Notes under the pieces: model-generated
The model's database searches: none
The model's input: the letters and a program-made list of their open reading frames with translations, nothing else
Told to the model about the DNA's origin: nothing
Shown: positions 9,369-18,453 of the stretch, one piece after another
Layout of the letters: each line of letters starts with the position of its first letter
How positions within the stretch are numbered: the first letter of the stretch is position 1
Position numbers and translations under genes: made by a program
DNA from: an uncultured Prevotellaceae bacterium
GTDB lineage: Bacteria > Bacteroidota > Bacteroidia > Bacteroidales > Bacteroidaceae
Reading direction: 5' to 3'
Assembly: GCA_902776475.1 (NCBI GenBank)
Contig: CACYQD010000002.1
Span: forward strand, 1-64,000
Length of the DNA stretch: 64,000 bases

Positions 9369-10704
9369 CGAACAGCAATACATCCAACTCTATGAGCAGT
9401 GCCGCGGCATGATCTGCAACCATTCCGCCGAGGCGCTCAACCTGGTGCGTGACAAGGCCTTCGAGGACTTCAAGCGCCAGGGATTCCCCACCCGCAAGGT
9501 GGAGCGGTACAAATACTCCGACATGCAACGGCTGTTTGAGCCCGACCTGGGACTCAACCTCAACCGCCTCGACATCCCCGTCAATCCCTACGACGCCTTC
9601 AGGTGCGACGTGCCCAACCTGAGCACCTCACTCTATTTCGTCGTCAACGACCAGTTCTACGACAAGGCGCTCCCCAAGAGCCACCTGCCGGAGGGGGTCA
9701 TCGTCGATTCCCTGTGCAAGGTGGCCGCCAGCCAGCCTCAACTGATCGCCAAGTACTACTCCCGGATAGCCCGGACCGACGAAGATGCCGTCACGGCACT
9801 CAACACCATGCTTGCCCAGGACGGCCTATTGGTCTATGTGCCCAAGGGTGTCATCGTTGACCGCACCATCCAGGTGATCAATATCCTGCGCGCCGACGTC
9901 GATCTGATGGTCAACCGCCGTGTCCTCATCATCGTGGAATCAGGAGCAGAGATCAAACTGCTATTCTGCGACCATACCGCCGACGACCGCCATTTCCTCG
10001 CCACACAGGTCATCGAGGCCTATGTGGAAGAGAACGCCGCGCTCGAACTCTATTGCCTGGAGGAGACCCACAATAAAAACAACAGGGTCAGCAACCTCTA
10101 TATCGAGCAACAAGCCATGAGCCGCGTGCACCACAACATCATCACCCTCCACAACGGCTTTACCCGCAACCGCACAGACCTCCTCCTCACTGGAGAAGGA
10201 GCTGAATGCTGGCTCCATGGATGTGTGATCGCAGACAAGAGCCAGCATGTCGACAACAACACCCTCATCGACCACCAGGCCGCCCGCTGCACCAGCCATG
10301 AGCTCTACAAATACGTGCTTGACGAACAAGCCACGGGAGCCTTTGCCGGCAAGGTGCTGGTGCGCCACGACGCCCAGAAGACCGTCTCGGAAGAGACCAA
10401 CCAGAACCTGTGCGCCACCAAGGAAGCCCGCATGTTCACCCAGCCCATGCTGGAGATCTACGCCGACGATGTGAAGTGCTCCCATGGCAGTACGGTGGGC
10501 CAGCTCAACGATGCCGCCCTCTTCTATATGCAGCAGCGCGGCATCAGTCTCAGCGAAGCACGCCTCCTGCTCCAGACCGCCTTTGCCAACCAGGTCATTG
10601 ACAAGATCAACCTCGTCCCGCTCCGCGACCGGCTGCACTATCTCATCGACAAGCGCTTCCGCGGAGAGCTCAACAAATGCGAGGGCTGCAAACTTTGCCG
10701 GTGA
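9361..10704 (+). CDS. sufD: Fe-S cluster assembly protein SufD
   Basis: SufD pairs with SufB and SufC in the cluster assembly complex and is linked to iron acquisition. The 447-residue protein has the SufBD beta-helix core and the family motif DVKCSHGSTVGQLNDAALFY, including the conserved CSHG. It ends in an extra cysteine cluster, KCEGCKLCR (CxxCxxC), beyond the normal core. The start overlaps sufC by 8 bp. The stop codon lies inside the first copy of a 41-bp direct repeat (10701-10741). Confidence 0.95.
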   Translation: MGSEQQYIQLYEQCRGMICNHSAEALNLVRDKAFEDFKRQGFPTRKVERYKYSDMQRLFEPDLGLNLNRLDIPVNPYDAFRCDVPNLSTSLYFVVNDQFYDKALPKSHLPEGVIVDSLCKVAASQPQLIAKYYSRIARTDEDAVTALNTMLAQDGLLVYVPKGVIVDRTIQVINILRADVDLMVNRRVLIIVESGAEIKLLFCDHTADDRHFLATQVIEAYVEENAALELYCLEETHNKNNRVSNLYIEQQAMSRVHHNIITLHNGFTRNRTDLLLTGEGAECWLHGCVIADKSQHVDNNTLIDHQAARCTSHELYKYVLDEQATGAFAGKVLVRHDAQKTVSEETNQNLCATKEARMFTQPMLEIYADDVKCSHGSTVGQLNDAALFYMQQRGISLSEARLLLQTAFANQVIDKINLVPLRDRLHYLIDKRFRGELNKCEGCKLCR

Positions 10705-10791
10705 TGCCCTCACCTAACCTCTCCCAGAGGGAGAGGGATATCCGGAGGGAGTGATACCCTCACCTCACCTCTCCCAGAGGGAGAGGGATAT
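10701..10791. repeat. Two tandem 41-bp direct repeats, each with a hairpin
   Basis: Copies at 10701-10741 and 10751-10791 differ at only two positions and are separated by 9 bp. Each contains CCTCTCCC AGA GGGAGAGG, an 8-bp stem with a 3-nt loop. The first copy includes the sufD stop codon. The CCCTCACC...CTCTCCC...GGGAGAGGG pattern resembles dispersed intergenic palindromes seen in many bacterial genomes. It may stabilise or partly terminate the suf mRNA before sufS. Confidence 0.85.
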
Positions 10792-10828
10792 AGACGCTTG
10801 CCATCAGGCCTTAAAGTCAATGTAAACG

Positions 10829-12034
10829 ATGAACGAAACTATAAGAGCAGATTTCCCTATTCTATCGCGCAAGGTATATGACCGTCCGCTGGTCTACCTC
10901 GACAATGCCGCCACCACGCAGAAACCATTGTGCGTGCTCGACGCCATGCGCGAGGAGTACCTCAACGTGAATGCCAACGTGCACAGAGGTGTCCATTACC
11001 TCTCGCAACAAGCCACCGACCTCCATGAGGCCGCCCGGGAGACTGTCCGCCATTTCATCAATGCCGCGACGACCAATGAGGTTGTCTTCACCCGTGGAAC
11101 GACGGAAGCCATCAACCTCGTGGCCAGCAGTCTCGGTGAACTCATGTCACCCGGTGATGAAGTCATTCTCTCGGTCATGGAGCACCACTCCAACATCGTA
11201 CCCTGGCAACTCCTGCAGAACCGCAAGGGCATACAGATCAAGGTGATTCCCATCAACGACAACGGCGAGCTCCTCCTGGAGGAATATGAGCGGTTGTTCA
11301 CCGACCGCACGCGCCTCGTCAGCATCGCCCATGTGAGCAACGTGCTCGGCACCATCAACCCCGTCGCCGACCTCATCCGCATCGCCCATGACCATGGAGT
11401 CCCCGTCTTGCTCGACGCTGCGCAAAGCGCTCCCCACATACCCATCGACGTGCAGGCACTGGGCTGTGACTTCCTGGCCCTCAGCGGGCACAAGATGTAC
11501 GGTCCCACCGGCATCGGCGTACTTTATGGGCGTGAGGAATGGCTCGACCGCATGCCCCCCTATCAAGGCGGCGGTGAGATGATTGACACCGTCAGTTTCG
11601 AGAAAACCACCTTCGAGAAGCCCCCGTTGAAATTCGAGGCCGGTACCCCCGACTTCGTCGCCACCCACGGACTTGCCGTGGCCATCGACTATATTGAGCG
11701 CATCGGTTTTGACCGCATCGCTGCCCATGAGAGAGACCTCACGGAATACTGCACCCAGCAGTTGCTCACCATCGACGGCATGCGCATCATCGGTCAGGCC
11801 CGGCAAAAAGACGCCGTGGTGAGTTTCCTTGTCGGCGATATCCACCACCTCGACATGGGCACGTTGCTCGACCGCCTCGGCATAGCAGTCCGCACAGGTC
11901 ATCACTGTGCCCAACCCCTGATGCAGCGCATGGGCATACTCGGCACCGTGCGTGCCTCGTTCGCCCTCTACAACACCCGCGAGGAAGTCGATGCCCTCGT
12001 GGCAGGCATCCGGAGAGTGAGCCAAATGTTCTAA
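10829..12034 (+). CDS. sufS: Cysteine desulfurase SufS
   Basis: This PLP-dependent class V aminotransferase-fold enzyme takes sulfur from cysteine and delivers it to the Suf scaffold. In the 401-residue protein the Schiff-base lysine is Lys222 in SGHKMYGPTGIG, and the persulfide cysteine is Cys360 in RTGHHCAQP, typical of the SufS/CsdA group II. It lies downstream of sufBCD across the repeat pair. No SufE or SufU is seen nearby. The next gene, rnhB, starts 3 bp after the stop. Confidence 0.96.
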   Translation: MNETIRADFPILSRKVYDRPLVYLDNAATTQKPLCVLDAMREEYLNVNANVHRGVHYLSQQATDLHEAARETVRHFINAATTNEVVFTRGTTEAINLVASSLGELMSPGDEVILSVMEHHSNIVPWQLLQNRKGIQIKVIPINDNGELLLEEYERLFTDRTRLVSIAHVSNVLGTINPVADLIRIAHDHGVPVLLDAAQSAPHIPIDVQALGCDFLALSGHKMYGPTGIGVLYGREEWLDRMPPYQGGGEMIDTVSFEKTTFEKPPLKFEAGTPDFVATHGLAVAIDYIERIGFDRIAAHERDLTEYCTQQLLTIDGMRIIGQARQKDAVVSFLVGDIHHLDMGTLLDRLGIAVRTGHHCAQPLMQRMGILGTVRASFALYNTREEVDALVAGIRRVSQMF

Positions 12035-12037
12035 GCG

Positions 12038-12676
12038 ATGAAAGCCACACAACCCATCCATCATCCCGTGCTCAAAAGCCATTACCACAAAGGACTGACC
12101 GAAGCCGGCTGCGATGAAGCCGGCAGAGGATGTCTTGCCGGCAGCGTCTTCGCCGCCGCCGTCATTCTCCCCCCTGATTATCACAACGAGCGGTTGAATG
12201 ACTCCAAGCAACTCACGGAAAAGCGGCGCTACCAACTCCGCGAAGAGATTCTGCGCGATGCCCTGGCCTGGGGTGTCGGCATCGTCACGCCCGAGGAGAT
12301 AGACCACATCAACATCCTCAACGCCTCCATCCTCGCCATGCACCGGGCACTCGACCAGCTCACCCTGCGGCCGGAAGCCATCATCATCGACGGCAACCGT
12401 TTCAAGCCCTACGGCAACCTGCCTTATGCCACCATCGTCAAGGGCGACGGCAAATACCTCTCCATCGCAGCCGCCAGCATCCTGGCCAAGACGTTCAGGG
12501 ACGACTACATGAATGACCTGGCTCAGGAATACCCACTTTACGACTGGCTCAGCAACAAAGGCTATCCCACCCGTAAGCACAGGGAAGCCATCCGACTGCA
12601 CGGAGTCACGCCCTATCACCGCAAGTCGTTCAATCTGCTTGGCGACGGACAGCTCATGTTGGAGTTTGAGGACTGA
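12038..12676 (+). CDS. rnhB: Ribonuclease HII
   Basis: RNase HII cleaves the RNA strand of RNA-DNA hybrids and excises single ribonucleotides from DNA. The 212-residue protein shows the first acidic pair in GCDEAGRGCLAG, the conserved DSK in NDSKQLTEKRR, the acidic region IIIDGNRF and the stretch KGDGKYLSIAAASILAKTFRD. It starts 3 bp after sufS, so it is probably co-transcribed. The start at 12038 gives about 20 extra residues before the catalytic core, which is common. Confidence 0.95.
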   Translation: MKATQPIHHPVLKSHYHKGLTEAGCDEAGRGCLAGSVFAAAVILPPDYHNERLNDSKQLTEKRRYQLREEILRDALAWGVGIVTPEEIDHINILNASILAMHRALDQLTLRPEAIIIDGNRFKPYGNLPYATIVKGDGKYLSIAAASILAKTFRDDYMNDLAQEYPLYDWLSNKGYPTRKHREAIRLHGVTPYHRKSFNLLGDGQLMLEFED

Positions 12677-12734
12677 AAACTGCGAATTATCAAGAGAAAA
12701 AAGCATCCCTATCGTTTATTTTGAAAAATATTAT

Positions 12735-12742
12735 TATCTTTG
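12735..12742 (+). promoter_or_regulatory. Candidate -7 element for the WcaJ-like gene
   Basis: TATCTTTG fits TAnnTTTG, 68 nt upstream of the start at 12810. The only upstream TTTG (12720-12723) is 11 bp away, too close for the usual 19-21 bp spacing, so the -33 half is unclear. Confidence 0.5.
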
Positions 12743-12809
12743 CACCGATTGGAAAGACCCCTCTCCAGGAACACCTGATTTTACCTCAATAACAACAGAT
12801 CAATAAAGG

Positions 12810-14288
12810 ATGGCCACAAAAAAATATTCCACGGGAAACGGCATGATCAAGACTGCTGTCATCGCAGCAGACTTCGTGATCATGAATCTGATGCTGTTTC
12901 TTGCGGCCAAGTACATCCACCTGATCTGGTCCATCTATCCCCCCTATTTTCGGGATGAGCCCCGGCAGACCTTCATGATGGCCAATGTAGGCATGATCAT
13001 CAGTCAGTTTGTCATCGGTTCCATCATCCATCACCGGCGCACCAGTTTCGACGAGGTATTTGTCAGCGTGAGCAAACTTTGTCTGCTGCAAGCCACCATC
13101 ATGTTCTTCACCCTACGCATCCTGGGTGAGAGCGGGGGTATGTTCCGTTTCATGGTGATCTTCGTCGTGGCAGAGATCATTGTCATCTTCCTCAGCCGGA
13201 TGGTGGAGAAGTTTTTCATCCGTCTTTTCCGCCAGGCAGGCCGCAACACCCGCAGTGTGGTGTTCGTAGGCAATGACCCTGCCCTGCTCATGCTCTACCA
13301 CAACCTGATCTCCGACTCCTCGACGGGATACCTGATCAAGGGCTATTTTTCCAACGAGTTGATGGAGAACTGTCCCAAGGCTATCAAGTATCTCGGAACC
13401 ATCAGCGACCTGAACAAGCTCACTGAGAAATACACCGTCACAGAGCAGGGAAACCAATCACAGGACCTCAAGAAGCAGGCTGGAGAGTTTGACATCTCCA
13501 AGATAGACGAACTATTCTGCAGCATGTCCCACGATGAGAACGAGGAGATTGTCAAGCTCATCAGGTTCTGCGACAAGAACATCGTCCACTTCTATTACCT
13601 TCCGAGGATGTCGGGCAATTTCCTCCTCAACCTCCAACCCGAGCAGATGGGAGACACCACCGTGTTCACCAACCACTACGAGCCCCTTTCCAGTCCGATC
13701 AATCAGTTTGTGAAGCGCAGTTTCGACGTCGTCGTGAGTTTGCTGATATGCATTGTCATGCTGCCCTTCATCCCCATCATCGCCTATTTCATCAAGCGTC
13801 AGAGTCCGGGACCACTGTTTTTCAAGCAGGAGCGCACGGGTCTCAACGGCAAGACCTTCATCTGCTATAAATTCCGCTCGATGCATGTCAACAAGGATGC
13901 CGACAGAGTGCAGGCCACCAAGGACGATCCCCGCAAGTTCCCCTTCGGGGAGTTCATCCGCCACACCAACCTTGACGAGTTTCCCCAGTTCTACAACGTG
14001 CTGAAGGGAGACATGAGCATTGTCGGTCCGCGTCCCCACATGCTGGCCCACACCAAGCAATACAGCAGCATCATCGACAAGTATATGGTGCGGCACTTCA
14101 GTCTGCCCGGCATCACGGGCTATGCCCAGGTGAGCGGTTGCCGTGGTGAGACCAAGGAGTTGTGGCAGATGGAGGAGCGCATCAAGAAAGACATCTGGTA
14201 CATCGAAAACTGGTCGTTCTGGCTTGACATCAAGATCATCCTCAAGACCGCCGTCACCCTCATTGTTCCCGATCAGAAAGCCTATTGA
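12810..14288 (+). CDS. Undecaprenyl-phosphate sugar-1-phosphate transferase, WcaJ type
   Basis: The 492-residue inner-membrane protein belongs to the exopolysaccharide polyprenyl glycosylphosphotransferase family. It would move a sugar-1-phosphate from a nucleotide sugar to undecaprenyl phosphate, the first step of exopolysaccharide or capsule synthesis. Several hydrophobic segments lie in residues 10-130, followed by a CoA-binding-like middle domain (about 145-260). The C-terminal bacterial sugar transferase domain (about 300-492) has RSFDVVVS, a hydrophobic hairpin with SPGPLFFKQER, YKFRSMH, NLDEFPQFYNVLKGDMS and GPRPH. No other capsule genes flank it, so it may be an orphan initiator. Confidence 0.92.
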   Translation: MATKKYSTGNGMIKTAVIAADFVIMNLMLFLAAKYIHLIWSIYPPYFRDEPRQTFMMANVGMIISQFVIGSIIHHRRTSFDEVFVSVSKLCLLQATIMFFTLRILGESGGMFRFMVIFVVAEIIVIFLSRMVEKFFIRLFRQAGRNTRSVVFVGNDPALLMLYHNLISDSSTGYLIKGYFSNELMENCPKAIKYLGTISDLNKLTEKYTVTEQGNQSQDLKKQAGEFDISKIDELFCSMSHDENEEIVKLIRFCDKNIVHFYYLPRMSGNFLLNLQPEQMGDTTVFTNHYEPLSSPINQFVKRSFDVVVSLLICIVMLPFIPIIAYFIKRQSPGPLFFKQERTGLNGKTFICYKFRSMHVNKDADRVQATKDDPRKFPFGEFIRHTNLDEFPQFYNVLKGDMSIVGPRPHMLAHTKQYSSIIDKYMVRHFSLPGITGYAQVSGCRGETKELWQMEERIKKDIWYIENWSFWLDIKIILKTAVTLIVPDQKAY

Positions 14289-14361
14289 CATCTATCACGG
14301 ATGCACATCTTATTCTGCAAATAAATCTTAAATATCTTGAATTATTATTATATTCCTGTCT

Positions 14362-14385
14362 TTCACCTCTTATAAAAGGGGTGAA
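14362..14385. terminator. Hairpin after the WcaJ-like gene
   Basis: TTCACCTCTT and AAGGGGTGAA form a 10-bp stem with one T:G position around an ATAA loop, 74 nt past the upstream stop. A moderately T-rich tract (TTGATTTGTTGTAATTTT) follows on the plus strand, so termination is plausible but not certain. Confidence 0.5.
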
Positions 14386-14401
14386 TCTGCTTGATTTGTT
14401 G

Positions 14402-14409
14402 TAATTTTG
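14402..14409 (+). promoter_or_regulatory. Candidate -7 element for the C10 protease gene
   Basis: TAATTTTG matches TAnnTTTG. A start near 14416 would give a 5' untranslated region of about 140 nt before the ATG at 14558. No clean -33 TTTG is seen at the expected distance. Confidence 0.5.
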
Positions 14410-14557
14410 CCGAGATTTAATGGATTTAGCCCTAAAAATTAGGAATCTCTTCTTTAAAAGAATCATTTATTTCTACGACATTTCTGAGATAACCGTTGCA
14501 TTCACCAGAATTCAGATGGTGTTTCAAAGATTAAAAAAGAATTACGAATTCAACAAC

Positions 14558-17500
14558 ATGTTAAAAAGGCTCACAACACTTGCGATTACATTCTTAGCAT
14601 TATCTGCCGCAATCGCCTCACCCATTGACAAGCCATCCGCTTTATCCAACGCCAAGGCGTTTCTCTCCAGCAGAGGACTGCCTTTGGAGCTGTCGGCCAC
14701 CGATGCCGTAGCATATCCCCGCAGCGGTCAGAGCAACCAAGCCTGTTTCTACGTCTTCAATGCCGTGGGAAATCAAGGTTTTGTCATCGCTTCTGCCAAC
14801 GACTGTGCCAACCCCATTCTCGGTTATTCTGATAAAGGCCACGTTGACCTCAACAACATGCCTGACGGCCTGCGCTCACTCTTGGGCTTTTATCAGGAAG
14901 AACTCGACCAGCTCATCACTCAGGATGAGAACGGTGAGATTGTGAAAAGCAACGGTCCACGCCACTCCATGTCTGTGGCGAGATATCCCATCAAGCCGCT
15001 TTTGACCAAGTTCTTCGGTCACCCCAGTCCATACAAAGACAAGAATCCGCAGCGCAACGACTCCATCTGCGCCTCGGGATGTGCCACAATCGCCCTCTCG
15101 GAGATCCTGGCCTATTACAGCTATCCTGCTGTTTTCCCCGCTCAGGCCAGTTACACCACAGAGACCCAGCAGATTGTTGTGCCGGAGTTGCCCGATGCAG
15201 CGATAGACTGGTCGAACATCAAGTCCAACTACACCATCGAGGCCTACAACAAGGTGGAGAAAGAAGCCGTGGCCACTTTGGTGAGATATGTGGGCCAAGG
15301 TCTGAAGAGCGACTACATGACCACCGGCGGCACCTCTTCCCGTGCCAACATGCTGGTCAGCCTGGTCAAGAAGTTGGGTTACAACTGTTCGTCGATGACC
15401 TATGCCACAACCAAACTGGTCAATGAGTGGGAAGACATCATCTATGATGACCTCAGTCATGGCCGTCCCATTCTGGTGACAGGTTCCAACATCGCTCCCC
15501 GCGGATCAGGTCACGCCTTTGTCATCGATGGCTATGACCAAGACGACTACTACCACATCGACTGGGGATGGACAGCAGATGCCCAAGGCTATTTCCGCCT
15601 GATGGGTCTCAGTCCTTACAAGGACACCAACACCTACACGTATATGAGGAATGTGGCCTTCCTTTACAATGTCGAGCCCAAGACCACCTATGTCAAGGAC
15701 AACACCATTCCTCCCTACTCCAACCTGCAGTTGACAAAACTGGTCATCAGCAATGGTTTTATCACCACGACTAGCAAGAACATGCTTACAGCCAACAAGG
15801 AGTTTATCCAAGGTTTGGGTCTTGTTGACGCATCCAACCAGTTGGTGAAAGTCGTGGAAACCGACACCATGACCTTCAAGTCAGGTCAGTCCATCAGCAA
15901 GACTTGGGAATTTGTCGATTGCAGTGACGTCAAGGACGGCAACTACCGCCTCTATCCTGTGAGCAAGTTGTCTGACGGCGACGGCATTTGGCATTTCAGC
16001 CAGTGCAACAGCGTCAATGCCTTCGCCTACGCCAAGGTTTCCAAAGGCAAGCCCACCCTGTCGGTTGGCAAGGCTGTGGTTTACAACTCCTTCTATTGTG
16101 ACAGTTCTCTCACCTTTGTCCAGGGAGCCGCTCGTAACCTGTACCTCAACCTGACCAACAACACCATGGACCAGTTCAACCAGCGGCTGTACCTCTTCGA
16201 GGATGACTTCCCCATCCACTACACCATCGCTCGTGTGCCCACCCGCAGCACCAACGACCTGGAGTTCCTGTATTTCCCCAAGACCACAGGCGAACATACC
16301 CTCAAGCTCTGTACCGACACCGCCCGCAAGACCGTTCTCTTCGAGCGCAAGGTCGATGTGAAGAAATCCGTCAGTTACAAGCTTAGTTTCACGTATGAGG
16401 TTGACAACTACGATGCAGATAATGGCTATCTCTACGGCAACAAGATCCGTGTCCGCTTCAAGGTGACCAATACCGGCACCACCAATTATGATGACTTCAT
16501 CCGTGTCCTGCTCCGCCAGTACTCCTGGAACGACACCAGGAAGTTCGTGGCTCACATTCCAGCCGGCGAGACCCGTGAGTATGAATATGTCAGCCAGGAC
16601 CTGATTTATGGTGTCTCCTATCCCCTCTCCGTCTATTACAAGGCCACCAGTACGGCAGACAACACCGTCGCCACGACCAGGGCATTCAACATCAATTTCA
16701 AGCCCCGAAGAGGTTTGTGCTTCTGGAAAGCAGACGGCAAACTCTACGCTTCCGCCCCTCAGAGCGGACAATATGTAGTGCCTGAGGATGCCGTGGCTGT
16801 TTCGCTGATCGGCAACACCACTGTTCCGTCCAGCATCGTGCCCAACAGCAACCCCAACACCTTGTATTATGTGACGAAGAAGTATGCCAATCTGAACAAT
16901 CTCAACCAGATTGTGGAAGACAAGGCCGACCACATCACATTGACCGACGGATACTCCTGCTTCGTGCCGCTGGATTTCAAGGCCACCAACATCAATTACA
17001 CCAGAACCTTCGAGAAAGGTTTCATGGGTCGCCGCAACGAAAACAACTGGAGTACGATTGTGCTGCCATTCACCGTACAGGAGGTTTACAAGATGGACGA
17101 CGAGACCAGGATTGACTGGTTCAAGCCCAATGACGAGTCGGGCAGCAAAGACTTCTGGGTAAGGCAATTCTATGGAGAAGAAGGCCTCAGCGTCTATTTC
17201 AACAATGCGCCGGAGATGGCCGCCAACGTTCCCTATATCATCACCGTGCCAGGCGATTACAAGGGAGAGGAATACTCCTTGGTCGGCAAGCCCATCGTGT
17301 TCAGTGCCTATCAAGCAGATGTCATCAGCAGGAAGCCGATTGCCGATGCCAGGAACTTCAATTTCCAGGGATCTTACTCCGAGACCGACACTCAGGGTGA
17401 TTATGTCTATTTCCTTGACGAGGAAGACCGCGGCAACCATTTCGTCTATAGCAGCGGTGTGAACACCACAAGACCGTTCCGCGCCTATTTCGCCTCTGAG

Positions 17501-17725
17501 ACAGAGCCCACCGATGCTCCGGTTCTCCACATCGCCTCCTATATTGACATCCCCACAGCCATCGAGGAGGTGGACGGCAGACAGGCAACCACTCAAGGCG
17601 TCACACGCGTCTATAGCATCTCAGGCACAATGGTCAAGCAGATCAGCAATGCCACGCCAAGCGAAATCCTGAGAGACCTGCCATCTGGCCTCTACATCAT
17701 CAACGGCAAGAAATACCTGAAATAG
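14558..17725 (+). CDS. Secreted C10 (streptopain-like) cysteine protease with Spi prodomain
   Basis: A 1056-residue secreted protein with signal peptide (1-20, ending AAIAS), which decides the start at 14558 over the in-frame ATG at 14420. Residues about 25-135 resemble the Spi/prodomain that inhibits C10 proteases. The catalytic domain (about 140-365) has Cys175 in SGCATIALSEILAYYSYP and His319 in GSGHAFVIDGY, followed by HIDWGW. The usual LLxTxWxQxxPYN region reads LLTKFFGHPSPYK, so the usual Trp and Gln are Phe153 and His155. Several beta-rich domains (about 380-980) follow. The end, LPSGLYIINGKKYLK, resembles Bacteroidales C-terminal sorting tails. The gene appears monocistronic. Activity is uncertain because of the substitutions. 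Confidence 0.88.
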   Translation: MLKRLTTLAITFLALSAAIASPIDKPSALSNAKAFLSSRGLPLELSATDAVAYPRSGQSNQACFYVFNAVGNQGFVIASANDCANPILGYSDKGHVDLNNMPDGLRSLLGFYQEELDQLITQDENGEIVKSNGPRHSMSVARYPIKPLLTKFFGHPSPYKDKNPQRNDSICASGCATIALSEILAYYSYPAVFPAQASYTTETQQIVVPELPDAAIDWSNIKSNYTIEAYNKVEKEAVATLVRYVGQGLKSDYMTTGGTSSRANMLVSLVKKLGYNCSSMTYATTKLVNEWEDIIYDDLSHGRPILVTGSNIAPRGSGHAFVIDGYDQDDYYHIDWGWTADAQGYFRLMGLSPYKDTNTYTYMRNVAFLYNVEPKTTYVKDNTIPPYSNLQLTKLVISNGFITTTSKNMLTANKEFIQGLGLVDASNQLVKVVETDTMTFKSGQSISKTWEFVDCSDVKDGNYRLYPVSKLSDGDGIWHFSQCNSVNAFAYAKVSKGKPTLSVGKAVVYNSFYCDSSLTFVQGAARNLYLNLTNNTMDQFNQRLYLFEDDFPIHYTIARVPTRSTNDLEFLYFPKTTGEHTLKLCTDTARKTVLFERKVDVKKSVSYKLSFTYEVDNYDADNGYLYGNKIRVRFKVTNTGTTNYDDFIRVLLRQYSWNDTRKFVAHIPAGETREYEYVSQDLIYGVSYPLSVYYKATSTADNTVATTRAFNINFKPRRGLCFWKADGKLYASAPQSGQYVVPEDAVAVSLIGNTTVPSSIVPNSNPNTLYYVTKKYANLNNLNQIVEDKADHITLTDGYSCFVPLDFKATNINYTRTFEKGFMGRRNENNWSTIVLPFTVQEVYKMDDETRIDWFKPNDESGSKDFWVRQFYGEEGLSVYFNNAPEMAANVPYIITVPGDYKGEEYSLVGKPIVFSAYQADVISRKPIADARNFNFQGSYSETDTQGDYVYFLDEEDRGNHFVYSSGVNTTRPFRAYFASETEPTDAPVLHIASYIDIPTAIEEVDGRQATTQGVTRVYSISGTMVKQISNATPSEILRDLPSGLYIINGKKYLK

Positions 17726-17740
17726 AATAAAAACAAGACC

Positions 17741-17779
17741 ATGAAAAAGGGGCGCCCGAGAGGCAGCCCCTTTTTTCAT
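17741..17779. terminator. Bidirectional intrinsic terminator
   Basis: ATGAAAAAGGGGC and GCCCCTTTTTTCAT pair, giving a GC core with a T-run on both strands. It ends the C10 protease transcript on the plus strand and the AlbA-like gene on the minus strand, whose stop codon lies inside it. Confidence 0.9.
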
Positions 17780-18411
17780 GTCTTCATCGAGAAGACGAAC
17801 TGATGACCGTCAAGGCGGCATTCCGCCAGTCCGAATCGTACGAGCCTGGCCAGGATGACCACGGAGCGATGGCGGGCCACTCTGCTGCGGCGCACCACCT
17901 GCGCGAGCGTCAGCGATGGGGCTTCAGCCATCACGCGCATCACCTGGGCCTCATCCTCCCCGATGCTCACCAGTTGGCCTTTGGGAGACAAGTCATCACG
18001 CCATATACGCAGATGCACAGGTGATGCCACCATGTTCTCATCCCCCACCCTGATATAAGCGCGCCATTTCCCATCGTCACCCAAGGCACGGATGGGTCTT
18101 CTGTCAGACTGCGGCACGGTGGCGATGACGATGGAGCGCCCGTCGGCCCTGAACGTCTCGAAGGAGATATCAGCCGCCGGCCGGCAGTAGTCAGAGGCAG
18201 CCGACTGCATCATGAAGATCTCCTCCTCCGACCTCACGCCGGAAAGGTTGCCATCGTCGCGCACGCCGATCAGCAGCCGTCCTCCATCCGTGTTGGCGAA
18301 TGCCGACACCGACTTGGCCAACTTGCAGGCATCAGTGATCTTGTATTTGAAATCTTGTTGCTGATGCTCACCCTCACTGATCAGTCTCAACAGAAAAGTC
18401 TTGTCGCTCAT
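17776..18411 (-). CDS. AlbA_2/Schlafen-like putative nucleic-acid-binding protein
   Basis: The 211-residue cytoplasmic protein starts with an AlbA_2-type domain (about 10-125). The family pattern is visible in EHQQQDFKYKITDACKLAKS, AFANTDGGRLLIGVRDDG and IRVGDENMVAS. A winged-helix-like C-terminal part (about 145-211) follows. Such proteins are often annotated as ATP-binding or DNA-binding regulators, but few are characterised. It follows the GH35 gene on the same strand, yet a strong terminator lies directly before its start codon (18412-18441). Exact function unknown. Confidence 0.8.
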   Translation of the reverse strand: MSDKTFLLRLISEGEHQQQDFKYKITDACKLAKSVSAFANTDGGRLLIGVRDDGNLSGVRSEEEIFMMQSAASDYCRPAADISFETFRADGRSIVIATVPQSDRRPIRALGDDGKWRAYIRVGDENMVASPVHLRIWRDDLSPKGQLVSIGEDEAQVMRVMAEAPSLTLAQVVRRSRVARHRSVVILARLVRFGLAECRLDGHQFVFSMKT

Positions 18412-18441
18412 GGCAAAAAAAGAGGGGGTGTCGTCACCCCC
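18412..18441 (-). terminator. Intrinsic terminator of the GH35 gene
   Basis: On the minus strand GGGGGTG, an ACGA loop and CACCCCC are followed by TCTTTTTTTGCC. The T-run ends next to the start codon of the AlbA-like gene (18411), so that gene needs read-through or another source of transcript. Confidence 0.88.
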
Positions 18442-18453
18442 CCAAGACGGGTT

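Noticed and set aside
10701-10791. Short CRISPR-like array
   Set aside because: Only two units with a 9-bp gap, each self-complementary and overlapping a stop codon; no cas genes nearby.
14420-14557. Longer start for the C10 protease
   Set aside because: The extension precedes a clear signal peptide that must be N-terminal, and the region is AT-rich leader.
15881-17596. 571-codon minus-strand frame opposite the C10 protease
   Set aside because: The plus-strand protein has a signal peptide, catalytic motifs and a C-terminal tail; the opposite frame has none and a shadow-like composition.
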